A stretch of DNA of 43,683 nt from Tetragenococcus sp041859945 (GCA_041859945.1 JBFLGC010000020.1:1-43683); one strand, 5' to 3'; positions 1-8,464 are shown, numbered from the stretch's first letter. A program made the numbers and translations. The notes: generated by a model not told the origin, from the sequence alone.

Positions 1-40
1 CTCCAAAGGCCCTGCACCAGGCATCAATAAGACCTTGCTG

Positions 41-199
41 TTATTCTTCCAGCAACCAATCAGTAATGTAAACAATTGGTATTCCCGCGATTTGATTCAC
101 CTCTTGATAGCTTCCTGTGAGCACTTTGATAGAGTCCAAATCTTTAAATGAAATCAATCGATTCAAATAAATTAGTCTTTGAAAAAGGCGCTTATCTCC
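41..199 (-). other. short open frame, gene remnant or small ORF
   Basis: An open frame of about 52 codons ends in TAA and closes with residues ITDWLLEE. An AAGGAGA-like stretch precedes it, but there is no ATG; only internal TTG codons could start it. It lies downstream of the 39-bp repeat on the same strand as the nuclease gene. I do not recognise the protein. It could be the 3' end of a decayed gene or a chance frame. Confidence 0.22.
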
Positions 200-206
200 T
201 TATTTC

Positions 207-296
207 TTAACTTCAATTTTCTCTTAATTGCATCGTTTTTTGAAGTTAACTTCAATTTTCTCTTAATTTCATCATTTTTTGAAGTTAACTTCAAAT
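207..296 (-). repeat. 39-bp tandem repeat, about 2.3 copies
   Basis: Two nearly identical 39-bp units (207-245 and 246-284) are followed by a partial third. Each junction forms a perfect 16-bp palindrome, TTGAAGTTAACTTCAA, at 240-255 and 279-294. On the minus strand one frame is open through the array and gives the 13-residue unit AIKRKLKLTSKND. The repeat begins about 13 bases after the nuclease stop codon. It resembles the 42-bp arrays elsewhere in the window in being a codon multiple placed 3' of a minus-strand gene. Confidence 0.85.
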
Positions 297-308
297 TTAT
301 TTTTTATT

Positions 309-1541
309 CTAATCTTCCCACCCACACAAAGTATAGCCTTGAGCGATGGCATCGTTGATATCCATTGCCACAGTCGAATTGGCATTATTCAAACCGCGAC
401 AATTAGGATCATAGTGATATTTGGTGCCAGACTGTGGGGCCACGTAAACGGTCTGACCGACCTCTTCAGCTGCTGCTTTTTCGGCTGCCGCTTGCTTGTC
501 TGCCTCAGCCTGGCGTGCGGCCTCTTCTTGCTGCTTTGCTTCAGCTTGCTTTTTGGCCTCGGCAGCTTGTTGTTCCGCTTCGATTTCAGCCTTCGTTTCA
601 CTAGTTCCGTCCGCATAGTTGATCGTCACATCTTTTTGAATATTATGAATAAAAACATTGAAAGAAATCTCATCACTATTGATCGACTGTGCTTGCATAT
701 GGACCCCACGTGCGACAAGCTCATCGTCTTTGAAAATAGGAACCACCGAGTAGCGGACATAATTTTCAGGATCTTTTTCCAGATAGGTTTTGATATCCAT
801 TTCAAAACGCAACATTTCTGGATTATTCAACTGCTGGGTCCCTGTGATCAAATTCTTCCAATTGTCATTTTCACCAGACAAAGCAAAGCCGATCAAATGC
901 GTGCGATTGTAGAGATAGCCCTCACCGATCTGCTTGTTTTTCCAACCAGTTGGCTCCACATTTTGAATGCTTTTACGTTTTTCAGTAGGCATCAAGGCTT
1001 GATTTAGCAAAGCTTCGGCGTCGGTCGCTCGATTCAAGGAATCCAGATCAGCATATGTTTCCCATCCGCCTTCTTTTATCTCCAAATCTAAAGCTGTAAA
1101 AGTCGGCTTCTCATCATTGACATCGACCGTCTGCTTGTCTCCATCATAAGCTAGGTCTGCTAACTTCGCATTGGCGGTTTTCTCCGTTTTCTGGCGATCT
1201 TCCTGGGCTTTTTCAGCTAACTTTTTTTCTTGCGCGGCTTTTTCGGCCGCTCGTTTTTCGGCTTCAGCCTGGCGTGCAGCCGCTTCAGCCGAAGTCGTCG
1301 TTGTTTCTAACGTCTGTGAAATCGCCGGTTCACTTGAACTGAGAGCAGCGTTCGATTCACCAGCATACGTCAAGCCAAAACCGAAAAAGGCGATCACGCT
1401 TGCCCCCAAAGCGCTTAAAATCAATTTTTTATTCTTGTGCCGCATTGGCTTCCGCGAAACTTTTTCCTTGACTGCTTGACCACAACCAAAGAGGGTCACT
1501 CCTAAACTGCCCAATAACATGAGCAAAAACAAATTATCCAT
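309..1541 (-). CDS. membrane-anchored DNA/RNA non-specific endonuclease
   Basis: Predicted nuclease of the DNA/RNA non-specific (NUC/EndA-like) family, 410 residues. The catalytic region lies around residues 150-290, with YNRTHLIG carrying the candidate catalytic His215 (the DRGH-like motif) and the QQLNN metal-site region at 236-240. Two hydrophobic segments (about 3-20 and 40-60) suggest membrane anchoring with the nuclease outside the cell. Ala/Glu/Lys-rich coiled-coil stretches flank it (about 84-125 and 315-360). The last 45 residues contain YHYDPNCRGL and TLCGWED, a small Cys-containing module often found at the ends of such secreted nucleases. The ATG is preceded by AAGGAG. The gene is monocistronic. 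Likely roles are nutrient scavenging, DNA uptake or evasion of extracellular DNA traps; the role is inferred. Confidence 0.85.
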   Translation of the reverse strand: MDNLFLLMLLGSLGVTLFGCGQAVKEKVSRKPMRHKNKKLILSALGASVIAFFGFGLTYAGESNAALSSSEPAISQTLETTTTSAEAAARQAEAEKRAAEKAAQEKKLAEKAQEDRQKTEKTANAKLADLAYDGDKQTVDVNDEKPTFTALDLEIKEGGWETYADLDSLNRATDAEALLNQALMPTEKRKSIQNVEPTGWKNKQIGEGYLYNRTHLIGFALSGENDNWKNLITGTQQLNNPEMLRFEMDIKTYLEKDPENYVRYSVVPIFKDDELVARGVHMQAQSINSDEISFNVFIHNIQKDVTINYADGTSETKAEIEAEQQAAEAKKQAEAKQQEEAARQAEADKQAAAEKAAAEEVGQTVYVAPQSGTKYHYDPNCRGLNNANSTVAMDINDAIAQGYTLCGWED

Positions 1542-1768
1542 CCCACTTTTTACTCCTTAACAAAATTTTCCCCTTCACCGCTGATTTTAGCACATTTTCT
1601 CATTTTAGCGATCAAAAAATTGCAAATTGCCATAAATAAAAATACACCCCTTAGAATTTTCTAACGGATGTGCGTTGTCATCGGGTTTCACTTAGATCTC
1701 GACCAGTTCTTCAAAATCTAACCTCTTGATTTGAGTCATAGAAATTTTTAGCAAGGTTAAGTCTATAA

Positions 1769-1807
1769 AAAATCCAGTAACCCCATTATTAGGTTACTGG
1801 ATTTTTT
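1769..1807 (-). terminator. rho-independent terminator of the PTS operon
   Basis: Inverted repeat AATCCAGTAACC / GGTTACTGGATT with a short loop, flanked by A and T runs on both sides. It lies just downstream of the IID stop codon, so it ends the minus-strand PTS transcript. The U tract on both strands could make it bidirectional. The rest of the 270-bp gap up to the nuclease gene shows only that gene's AAGGAG site and AT-rich sequence. Confidence 0.85.
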
Positions 1808-1814
1808 ATAAATA

Positions 1815-2621
1815 TCAGGCCAAAATTCCAAAAGCACTCAAAACAATAGAAAGGAGCAACACGATCCAGATCACTCTGGTTGAATTTAATTTCTTTCTTC
1901 CTAGCATCCAGTAAGTCAAGCCTACTAATAAAACGGGTACTAGTGCTGGCATAATCGAATCTAGTGTATCTTGGAGAACCAACTCTACACCATTTTTCTC
2001 AAAAACAATCGGAACACTAGCTTTGATAACAGAGGGAATAAGTGCTCCAATTACAGTGATTCCTAATACCGTAGCAGCATTGGTAAAGGCAGCTAATTTA
2101 TCTTTTAAAGTAGTTACTAATTTAACCCCTTGCTTGTAACCCATCGGTAAAAGTGCGGCTCGACCAAATAGCAAAGCAATATTAGCAATGACCCAAATGA
2201 CACAACCAACAATCGATCCATTTTGAGCGAGTGTCCCAGCTATCGATCCAAAAATCGTTCCCCAAATAACGTGAAATAATGAATCGCCAACGCCTGCTAA
2301 GGATCCCATCAAAGCTGTTTTTAAGGCGATGATCGTATCTTTTGCTTTATAACCATCTTGCTCCTCGATAGCTATGTCAATTCCCATGATCAGGTTACCA
2401 AAAATTGCATTGGTATTAAAGAATTGATTTTGTGTCTTTAACATATCTTTTAATTGTTCAGAGTTATTACCATAGAATTTCTCCATAGCTGGTAAAATCG
2501 CATAGAGATAGCCAGAACTCATCATTCGTTCATAATTCCAGTTTAATTGACTGCCTAAGATATAACGCCAACTTATTTGATTTAATTCTTTTTTTGTCAT
2601 TTTTTGCTCACTCATCGCCAT
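1815..2621 (-). CDS. PTS mannose/fructose/sorbose family IID component
   Basis: Membrane subunit IID of a mannose-family phosphotransferase system, working with IIC to move sugar through the membrane. The N-terminus (SWRYILGSQLNWNYERM) and the stretch GDSLFHVIWGTIFGSIAG are typical of the family; C-terminal hydrophobic helices are evident. The start is ambiguous: AAGGAGG lies inside the end of the IIC gene and ATGs follow at 2624, 2621 and 2615. I chose 2621 on spacing (5 nt); 2615 (MSEQ) is also plausible. The gene overlaps the IIC gene by a few codons, implying translational coupling. It is last in the IIAB-IIC-IID operon. Confidence 0.92.
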   Translation of the reverse strand: MAMSEQKMTKKELNQISWRYILGSQLNWNYERMMSSGYLYAILPAMEKFYGNNSEQLKDMLKTQNQFFNTNAIFGNLIMGIDIAIEEQDGYKAKDTIIALKTALMGSLAGVGDSLFHVIWGTIFGSIAGTLAQNGSIVGCVIWVIANIALLFGRAALLPMGYKQGVKLVTTLKDKLAAFTNAATVLGITVIGALIPSVIKASVPIVFEKNGVELVLQDTLDSIMPALVPVLLVGLTYWMLGRKKLNSTRVIWIVLLLSIVLSAFGILA

Positions 2622-3408
2622 CATATCCTCCTTCAAACGTATTTTCTATTTCATGTTCAGAATAGGTAGAAACATCTACTTTCTTGCCATCATTTTTAAA
2701 TATAAGTAACGCAGCCACTAATCCAATGATTGTGACACCTAACATAGGAACATTTAAATAAGCGGCAAAGAAAAAGCCTAGCAGAAGAAAAGGAACATAT
2801 TGCTTGGTAGGCATATAGCGTAATAAAATTGCTACCCCTACGACGGGCATGACTCCGCCTGCCGTTTTCAGCCCATTCATCAACCATTCTGGCATATTGT
2901 CCGTAATAGCCACCACCGCATGATCTCCAATGATCAACATCAATAAAATAGGAATGGCACGAGACAACCCCCACAAAATAGAGCCAGAAAGAACAAGCTT
3001 AGGGATCCGTTTAATTTGCAATTTTTCGATTGCTTTGTCTACTTGATGGAGTAAAAATACATTGCAGAAACGCGCTAACACATCCAATTGTAACATTAAT
3101 AAAGAAACCGGGACCGCTAATCCAATGCCGTATTCAGCTCCCTTGCCAGAAATGATTGCAAAAACAGTTCCTAAAACAGAGCCACTAAAATAATCTGGAA
3201 CAGAGGCACCACCAAAAGCTGCGATCCCAAGTCGCATCAATTGTAAAGTTCCACCGACCATTAGCCCTGTTTTCAAATCTCCCATGATCAATCCAGAAAT
3301 CATTCCAGCAATGGCAGGTTGAGTCAAGGTATTTGATATAAATGAATCATTAATCGCAATAAAGGCATATATCGTTATAAGTGTAATTTGATAACCAGCT
3401 AAATGCAT
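2608..3408 (-). CDS. PTS mannose/fructose/sorbose family IIC component
   Basis: Integral membrane subunit IIC, 266 residues and strongly hydrophobic, with the typical N-terminal region GLIMGDLKTGLMVGGTLQL and FGGASVPDYFSG. With IID it forms the sugar channel and binding site. The ATG is preceded by AAGGAG at good spacing. It starts 16 bases after the IIAB gene and overlaps the IID gene. The substrate cannot be read from the sequence; neighbouring GH88 and GH35 genes point to uronyl- or galactosyl-disaccharides. Confidence 0.93.
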   Translation of the reverse strand: MHLAGYQITLITIYAFIAINDSFISNTLTQPAIAGMISGLIMGDLKTGLMVGGTLQLMRLGIAAFGGASVPDYFSGSVLGTVFAIISGKGAEYGIGLAVPVSLLMLQLDVLARFCNVFLLHQVDKAIEKLQIKRIPKLVLSGSILWGLSRAIPILLMLIIGDHAVVAITDNMPEWLMNGLKTAGGVMPVVGVAILLRYMPTKQYVPFLLLGFFFAAYLNVPMLGVTIIGLVAALLIFKNDGKKVDVSTYSEHEIENTFEGGYDGDE

Positions 3409-3424
3409 AATTTTACTCTCCTTT

Positions 3425-4351
3425 TTAATTTGTCATTTTTTTCATGAAATCAACCACTGGATCACTAGGAACTAATTGAGCTGTAATTTTGATGCCATGA
3501 TCGTTAATTTTTTGAAAGACTACTTCTTCCTCAGGCAACACTTTGATACTTTTAGTGATTTCACGCGTTCCTTCTTTATAACTCATGTTACCGACATTTA
3601 CCTCATTCAAAGAGCCACCCGCTTCAATAAAGTGCAAAACATCAGTAGGATTTTTAAATAAGATAAATAAACGTTGCTGTCCGTATTTTCCCATATGAAT
3701 ATTTCTAGCAGCGTCTTTTACTGATAAAACTGACAGACGCATCGAATTTGGAGCAGCCATTCGCAAGGAAGACTTTTGCAAAGAATCTTTAGCAGCTTCA
3801 TCGTTAACGACAATGATTCGTTGAATATCTAATGAAGTCGTCCAAATCCCCGCAACTTGTCCATGAACCAAACGCTCATCGATCCTCGTATTGATAATAT
3901 TCGCTTTCCCAGCATAATCAGCATACTGACTTAAGTCAGCTGAATGATCTGTCTCTGACATCTGCTCCTGTTGTGTAGTCATTTTGTTTTTGACATCAAT
4001 GATTCCTTCTTGGCCGATTTTTAATAAGTCAGAAACAGTTAAGCGATCATTTACAGCAGCTTCAAGAACCATTGGAAGTGACATTCCTGCCAAAATTTCA
4101 ACATTCTCTTCGTCTGAAAAGTGTTTTAAGGCAACATTGCAAGGCGTCCCACCCAGTAAATCTGCCATTATTAAAATAGGCCTTTGAAGGGGTTTCATCA
4201 AGTTTAAAAAATCTGACTCAAATTGGGTACTATCTCCATCTTCACGCAAAGAGACTGCATGCACATTAACCTGAGCGCCTATGATCATTTCTAAACTCGA
4301 TTTCACCCCGTCTGCCATTTTGCCATGGCTAATCAATACAATTTCTTTCAA
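3425..4351 (-). CDS. PTS mannose family IIAB fusion protein
   Basis: Cytosolic phosphotransfer protein with two domains. IIA (about 1-125) has the active-site His9 in LISHGKMADG and the GGTPCNVA segment. A Gln/Ser-rich linker (126-148) leads to IIB (about 150-308), with candidate His163 in IDERLVHGQVAGIW. Phosphate passes from HPr to IIA to IIB to the imported sugar. The start is TTG, chosen because TTAGGAGG sits 8 bases upstream and no better start exists. It is first in its operon. Its promoter region carries copies of the 12-bp motif shared with the GH88 operon and the gntR-type gene, suggesting control by that regulator. Confidence 0.93.
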   Translation of the reverse strand: MKEIVLISHGKMADGVKSSLEMIIGAQVNVHAVSLREDGDSTQFESDFLNLMKPLQRPILIMADLLGGTPCNVALKHFSDEENVEILAGMSLPMVLEAAVNDRLTVSDLLKIGQEGIIDVKNKMTTQQEQMSETDHSADLSQYADYAGKANIINTRIDERLVHGQVAGIWTTSLDIQRIIVVNDEAAKDSLQKSSLRMAAPNSMRLSVLSVKDAARNIHMGKYGQQRLFILFKNPTDVLHFIEAGGSLNEVNVGNMSYKEGTREITKSIKVLPEEEVVFQKINDHGIKITAQLVPSDPVVDFMKKMTN

Positions 4352-4382
4352 TTTAAAACCTCCTAACTAAAATTTACAGAAC

Positions 4383-4396
4383 TTAACATATTATAT
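4383..4396 (-). promoter_or_regulatory. candidate GntR-type operator overlapping the -10 of the PTS operon
   Basis: TTAACATATTA (4383-4393) overlaps a minus-strand -10 element TATAAT (4391-4396), about 30 bases upstream of the IIAB start. No good -35 is seen. A repressor bound here would block initiation. The same sequence occurs at 4447-4458 and 8488-8499 and, in inverted form with two changes, at 4743-4754. Confidence 0.55.
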
Positions 4397-4406
4397 CCCG
4401 GCAAAA

Positions 4407-4434
4407 ACATCATACTACATATTAAGTATGATGT
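4407..4434. repeat. 10-bp inverted repeat in the PTS promoter region
   Basis: ACATCATACT (4407-4416) and AGTATGATGT (4425-4434) form a perfect inverted repeat with an 8-base centre. It covers the place where a -35 would fall for the TATAAT at 4391-4396, so it is a candidate site for an activator or repressor dimer. A role as a DNA operator is more likely than as an RNA hairpin because it lies upstream of the -10. Confidence 0.5.
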
Positions 4435-4446
4435 AAACCTTATATT

Positions 4447-4458
4447 TTAACATATTAA
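4447..4458. promoter_or_regulatory. candidate GntR-type operator, upstream copy
   Basis: TTAACATATTAA, identical over 12 bases to the site in front of the GH88 operon. It lies in the divergent region between the PTS operon and the GntR-type gene, about 65 bases upstream of the promoter-overlapping copy, a spacing that could allow looping. Confidence 0.5.
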
Positions 4459-4482
4459 GATTTATTCCAAAAAAAGGTGAAA

Positions 4483-4601
4483 ATTCACGACCAAATTTGA
4501 ACACGACTCTTTCACGATTGTGTCTACTAGCGTTTGCTGTGGGACCGACCTTACTTTAAGCAAACCTATCTCGTAGTTTAGCGACCGATTCGGTCGTGAA
4601 T
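4483..4601. repeat. long-span inverted repeat with nested palindromes
   Basis: Outer arms ATTCACGACC (4483-4492) and GGTCGTGAAT (4592-4601) enclose about 100 bases. Inside are two further CACGA copies (4502-4506, 4513-4517), a GTTTGCT/AGCAAAC pair, and a near-perfect dyad CGACCGA-T-TCGGTCG (4582-4596). No open frame is seen. It could be a small MITE-like insertion, a structured RNA or a multi-site operator region. Its local composition is less AT-rich than the flanks. Confidence 0.4.
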
Positions 4602-4742
4602 TATATCAAAAAAGAGAAAACTATCAAAATTTTATACTTAATCCAATCGATTCCCTTTAGAAGGCATTTTTAAGGAAATCGATATATCCCTGATCCTTAG
4701 GTTTTATGCTTTATTTCTCTCGCAATAATTGCTTTTTATCAT

Positions 4743-4754
4743 TTAGCATGTTAA
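4743..4754. promoter_or_regulatory. candidate autoregulatory operator before the GntR-type gene
   Basis: TTAGCATGTTAA matches the reverse complement of the TTAACATATTAA sites with two changes. It lies about 37 bases before the TTG start of the regulator, consistent with autoregulation. Confidence 0.4.
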
Positions 4755-4790
4755 CCTTGATTAAATAAATATAAAAAGAAGGAATTTCAC

Positions 4791-5495
4791 TTGATACCTA
4801 AGTATGAGCAAATTAAACAAGATTTGATCAGCGAACTAAAAAATCATCAATTTGTTCCTGGTGAAAAATTTTATTCCGAATCAGATATTAAAAAGCGCTA
4901 CAATGTTAGTTCAATTACTGCTGTCAAAGCATTGAACGAAATGACCACAGCAGGTTTTCTCTATCGTATTCAAGGAAAAGGAACTTTTGTGTCAAAATCT
5001 AAAGTTTCCCAAAATGTGAAGTTCTCTGATATTGAAAACCATCCTATAGATACAGAAACAGTCAAGGTAATTTCAGTAACTAAAGAAAATGAGCCAGCTA
5101 TTTTGAAAGAACTCAAGCTTGATTCAAATGATTACTATTATAAAATAGTCCGAGTTCGTTACGCCGATGATATTCCTTTTCTTATCCATTTGACCCATAT
5201 CAATAAAGACTTGATGCAAGAGCCACTTCAAAAAGACTTAAGTTATTACAAAAGTGTTTATGAGCGAATCAACAAAGATTTTGGCATCGATATGTTTTCC
5301 CTTTCTTCAGTAGAGACCAATGAAATAACTTTTCCTGAAGACGTAACTCTTTTAAATTTATTACAGTTGAGTTTTAGAGAACCTGCTGTTAAGCAAGTCA
5401 AACATTCTTACTTTGCCGATAAAAGTGTTGCCGAATATATTGTCAGTTATAAGCACTGGAAATATTTCAAAACAAAGATCGAAATAGAGGCCTAA
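4791..5495 (+). CDS. GntR family transcriptional regulator with UTRA domain
   Basis: HutC/YvoA-type regulator, 234 residues. The N-terminal winged helix (about 1-68) includes IPKYEQIKQDLISEL, the recognition stretch YNVSSITAVKALNEM and the wing GKGTFVSK. The rest is an effector-binding UTRA domain, which in this family senses sugar phosphates. The start is TTG, with GAAGGA 8 bases upstream; no in-frame ATG fits the conserved N-terminus. It is divergent from the PTS operon and convergent with the GH88-GH35 operon. A repeated 12-bp motif before all three units makes it their likely local regulator (inference). Confidence 0.9.
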   Translation: MIPKYEQIKQDLISELKNHQFVPGEKFYSESDIKKRYNVSSITAVKALNEMTTAGFLYRIQGKGTFVSKSKVSQNVKFSDIENHPIDTETVKVISVTKENEPAILKELKLDSNDYYYKIVRVRYADDIPFLIHLTHINKDLMQEPLQKDLSYYKSVYERINKDFGIDMFSLSSVETNEITFPEDVTLLNLLQLSFREPAVKQVKHSYFADKSVAEYIVSYKHWKYFKTKIEIEA

Positions 5496-5511
5496 CCCCC
5501 TATTCCGATCT
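5477..5511. terminator. probable bidirectional terminator between convergent genes
   Basis: GATCGAAATAG (5477-5487) pairs with CTATTCCGATC (5500-5510) with one mismatch, spanning the stop codon of the regulator and the 3' end of the GH35 gene. T-rich sequence follows on each side, although the U tracts are interrupted. Confidence 0.5.
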
Positions 5512-5513
5512 GT

Positions 5514-7292
5514 TTAAGCATAAATCGGATGATCACTAAAATTTAATTGCTTTATTTCCTTATTCTCGGTCTCAAAAATAATCGCTTCATTCATACCTTC
5601 TTTTAAAAAGTCACTTGGACAAAAAAGACTCAGATAAGGTCCTTCTTCCCAATAACGTCCTAAATTCACTCCGTTTATAATCACGACACCTTTTCCATAC
5701 TTTGAACAATCAATATAAGTATTAACCGTTTCTTTAAGTTCGAACTTAAACCGATAAAAAGAAGGAGTCTCTGGATCAGCTTCTTTAGAAAAGTCGATCT
5801 TAGCCACTTGCTCTGGACTAAAATCAAGAGCATATTGTGAGTATCCTTGAACAAAATGAATATCATACATAAGGCCATTACGGATTCCTTTTCTTTGACT
5901 AGGGTTATTTAGCTTGTAACCATAATTGACTCGACCAAGATTTTCTATTAAGGCGCTGAAACGTAGCGATGAACCCTCAGATTTTTCAGGTAATAAAATT
6001 TCTTGACCCAAACTTTCATGGTATTGGATGGCTATTAATTTTTCATTTAGAAAAAGTGAAGCGCGATCGGCTGATTCCACTAGTTTTAACTTATTTTCAT
6101 GACCATAGTTTTTAAGTATTACTTGATAGAGGATATAGCCGTATCCAGAACCTACTTGTTCCATTGTTAGCGGATAGTTAGAGGTCACTTTTGGGGCCAT
6201 TTTATCAATTGTTTCAAACAAAGACACAGCAGCATCCACTGGAAAATAGCCTAAATTTTCTAACTTTGGACAACGTGGCATTGCTTGCCAAACTTCGGGA
6301 CAGACTTCCTTGATCACTTTCTGAACGGCAAAATATCTTTCCGTTGGCTGACCGGCCTCATTTAATAAAGCGCCATAATCATAACTTGTGACTTGTGGAA
6401 GATCAGTATCTCCTCTGGCTGAGCAGCCATTGTAAAAGCCAAAGTTTGTTCCACCATGAAACATATATAAATTGATTGAACCGATCTCTAACATTGCTCT
6501 GACTTCTTTGACCATCTCGTCTTTATCTCTGATGATAACTGGGTCTCCCCATCGATCAAACCAACCATCCCAAAATTCCATACACATGATAGGCCATTTT
6601 TTATGATGCTCTTCCATAAACTCACACAAAACACGGCTATTTTCTTGAACATGGCTACCAAAATTTCCAGCTACAAAAATATCTTCGTCAATCAAAGACC
6701 CGGCGTCTAGTACTTCCTTCCAAGATCCATCTGAAGTAAACAAGGGAACGGTTATCCCAGCTTGTTTCATCAGTTCTTTAGTTTGATGCAAATAATCTTT
6801 GTCCATTCCATAAGAACCATATTCATTTTCAATTTGGACCATTAAAACTGGGCCACCTTCCGTGATTTGTAAGGGCCGGATCAGTGGTAATAAATAGTCA
6901 TAGTAACGTGCTACTCTTTCCATAAATAAAGGATCAGTACTGCGAAGTCGAATGTTGGGTGTTTTTAATAACCAAGCCGGTAAACCACCAAATTCCCACT
7001 CTGCACAAATATAAGCACTAGGTCTCAAGATGACATATAGCCCCATCTTTTGCGCTTGTAAAACAAAAGTAACCAAATCTTTATTGCCCGTAAAGTCGAA
7101 CTGGTCTTCCTTAGGTTCATGAATATTCCATGGCACATATGTTTCAACAGTATTTGCTCCAAGTGCTTTTAAATTATAGAGACTATTTTCCCATTGTAAA
7201 CGCGGAATGCGGAAATAATGAATAGCTCCACTTATGATTTTAAACGGTTGTTCATTCAGTAAAAACTCTTCTTTGATTTCAAAAGCTTCCAT
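5514..7292 (-). CDS. beta-galactosidase, glycoside hydrolase family 35
   Basis: Intracellular retaining beta-galactosidase, 592 residues, close to the usual length of bacterial BgaC-type enzymes. Family landmarks are SGAIHYFRIPRLQW near the N-terminus, QIENEYGS with the candidate acid/base Glu157, and MCMEFWDGWFDRWG with the candidate nucleophile Glu239. There is no signal peptide. The start at 7292 is chosen because AAAGGAG lies 6 bases upstream; a longer frame runs into the GH88 gene but has no ribosome site. It follows GH88 by 14 bases, so the two are co-transcribed. BgaC-type enzymes often prefer Gal-beta-1,3-HexNAc; that specificity is only inferred here. Confidence 0.92.
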   Translation of the reverse strand: MEAFEIKEEFLLNEQPFKIISGAIHYFRIPRLQWENSLYNLKALGANTVETYVPWNIHEPKEDQFDFTGNKDLVTFVLQAQKMGLYVILRPSAYICAEWEFGGLPAWLLKTPNIRLRSTDPLFMERVARYYDYLLPLIRPLQITEGGPVLMVQIENEYGSYGMDKDYLHQTKELMKQAGITVPLFTSDGSWKEVLDAGSLIDEDIFVAGNFGSHVQENSRVLCEFMEEHHKKWPIMCMEFWDGWFDRWGDPVIIRDKDEMVKEVRAMLEIGSINLYMFHGGTNFGFYNGCSARGDTDLPQVTSYDYGALLNEAGQPTERYFAVQKVIKEVCPEVWQAMPRCPKLENLGYFPVDAAVSLFETIDKMAPKVTSNYPLTMEQVGSGYGYILYQVILKNYGHENKLKLVESADRASLFLNEKLIAIQYHESLGQEILLPEKSEGSSLRFSALIENLGRVNYGYKLNNPSQRKGIRNGLMYDIHFVQGYSQYALDFSPEQVAKIDFSKEADPETPSFYRFKFELKETVNTYIDCSKYGKGVVIINGVNLGRYWEEGPYLSLFCPSDFLKEGMNEAIIFETENKEIKQLNFSDHPIYA

Positions 7293-7306
7293 TATTTTCT
7301 CCTTTT

Positions 7307-8464
7307 TTACCAATATTTTTTCCACTCAGGTCGAATCAGGCGCATCAGTGCTTCAAAAAAGAAATAATCGCCCCATAGATTTGGTTCGTCGACGCCTTTG
7401 TTTTCTCCAAAAGCATAGACTCCATGTAAGAGAAGTCCCTCACATTTTGGTTCATTCTTAGCTGAATAAAGTTCTCCCAATTGATAGATTAGCCCTTTAG
7501 CAATAGCTACAGCATGCTCATAAACATGATCTTTTTGAGCTTCAAGTAAACCGCAAGCTACAATAGCAGCAGATGAACTGTCTTTAGCTGATTGATTCCT
7601 ATCAGTAAAATCAAAATCCCAATAAGGAACAAGGTCTGCAGGAAGTCCATCAAGAAAAACCTGAACTACTTTTTGATAGTTGCTAGGAAAGGGACATTTT
7701 TTCAAATAACTTTGAACTAAAGGAATTCCCAATATAGCCCAACTTTGTCCTCTAGCCCAGATCGAACCATCACTATGGCCTTGATGAGTGGCGCCATAAA
7801 GTGGTAATTCTGTTTCGGTATCAAAAAAATAGGTGTGAAAGGTGCTACCATCTGGTCGAATCACTGTCTTTATTAGCGTTTCATAATGAGCTTGGCCTAA
7901 TTTTGCATAACTTTGATCACCAGTTAGTTCACTCGCTTTAAACAATAATGGTAAATTCATGAGCGAATCAATAATCAAGCGATTCTCATTTGGATCCCCA
8001 TATTTGCCCCAAGCTTGAATAAAATGACCTTTTTCATGGTATCGCCTTTTCAAAACAGTCGCTGCTTGGATGATCTCGGCTCTATACTTGGCCTCTCCAG
8101 TGATTTGATAACCGGCTACTGCCGAAAGACTATATAAAAAGCCAATGTCATGATGATCTAAAATAAAATGGTCATCCAAACGCTTTTGAAAATTTCCCAC
8201 ATTCTTCATTGCCAAATCCTTAAAAGATTCGTCAAGCGTATACTCATAAGAAAGCCAAAGCATTCCAGTCCAGAAACCATTTGTCCAGTCATCATTTGCC
8301 TTAATTCTATAGATTCCTTGGGTAGCACAAGCAGAGGGGAATTGTTCTCCAAATCGTTGCATATTTTTCTTTACTTGGTGAGTGCAATAAGATATTTGCC
8401 CTTCTAACCATTTTTCTGTCACATTTTTCCCTAAATTGATCAGTTTGTCTTCATTTGTTAGCAC
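7307..8464 (-). CDS. unsaturated glucuronyl hydrolase, glycoside hydrolase family 88
   Basis: Hydrolase that removes 4,5-unsaturated uronic acid from the non-reducing end of lyase-generated disaccharides (hyaluronan, chondroitin and similar), 385 residues. Its (alpha/alpha)6-barrel sequence has the two expected aspartates: Asp106 in HHDIGFLYSLS and Asp166 in RLIIDSLMNLPLL. GHSDGSIWARGQSWAILG is another family landmark. There is no signal peptide, so it acts on imported, PTS-delivered substrate. The start is GTG with GAAGGGA upstream. It is first gene of an operon with GH35. The usual uronate-pathway partners (lyase, kduI/kduD, kdgK/kdgA) are absent from this window. Confidence 0.9.
   Translation of the reverse strand: MLTNEDKLINLGKNVTEKWLEGQISYCTHQVKKNMQRFGEQFPSACATQGIYRIKANDDWTNGFWTGMLWLSYEYTLDESFKDLAMKNVGNFQKRLDDHFILDHHDIGFLYSLSAVAGYQITGEAKYRAEIIQAATVLKRRYHEKGHFIQAWGKYGDPNENRLIIDSLMNLPLLFKASELTGDQSYAKLGQAHYETLIKTVIRPDGSTFHTYFFDTETELPLYGATHQGHSDGSIWARGQSWAILGIPLVQSYLKKCPFPSNYQKVVQVFLDGLPADLVPYWDFDFTDRNQSAKDSSSAAIVACGLLEAQKDHVYEHAVAIAKGLIYQLGELYSAKNEPKCEGLLLHGVYAFGENKGVDEPNLWGDYFFFEALMRLIRPEWKKYW

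Noticed and set aside
279..1007. Plus-strand frame of 242 codons opposite the nuclease gene
   Set aside because: It is antisense to a well-supported nuclease gene, has low-complexity Cys/Leu/Phe sequence mirroring the coiled-coil region, and lacks a ribosome site.
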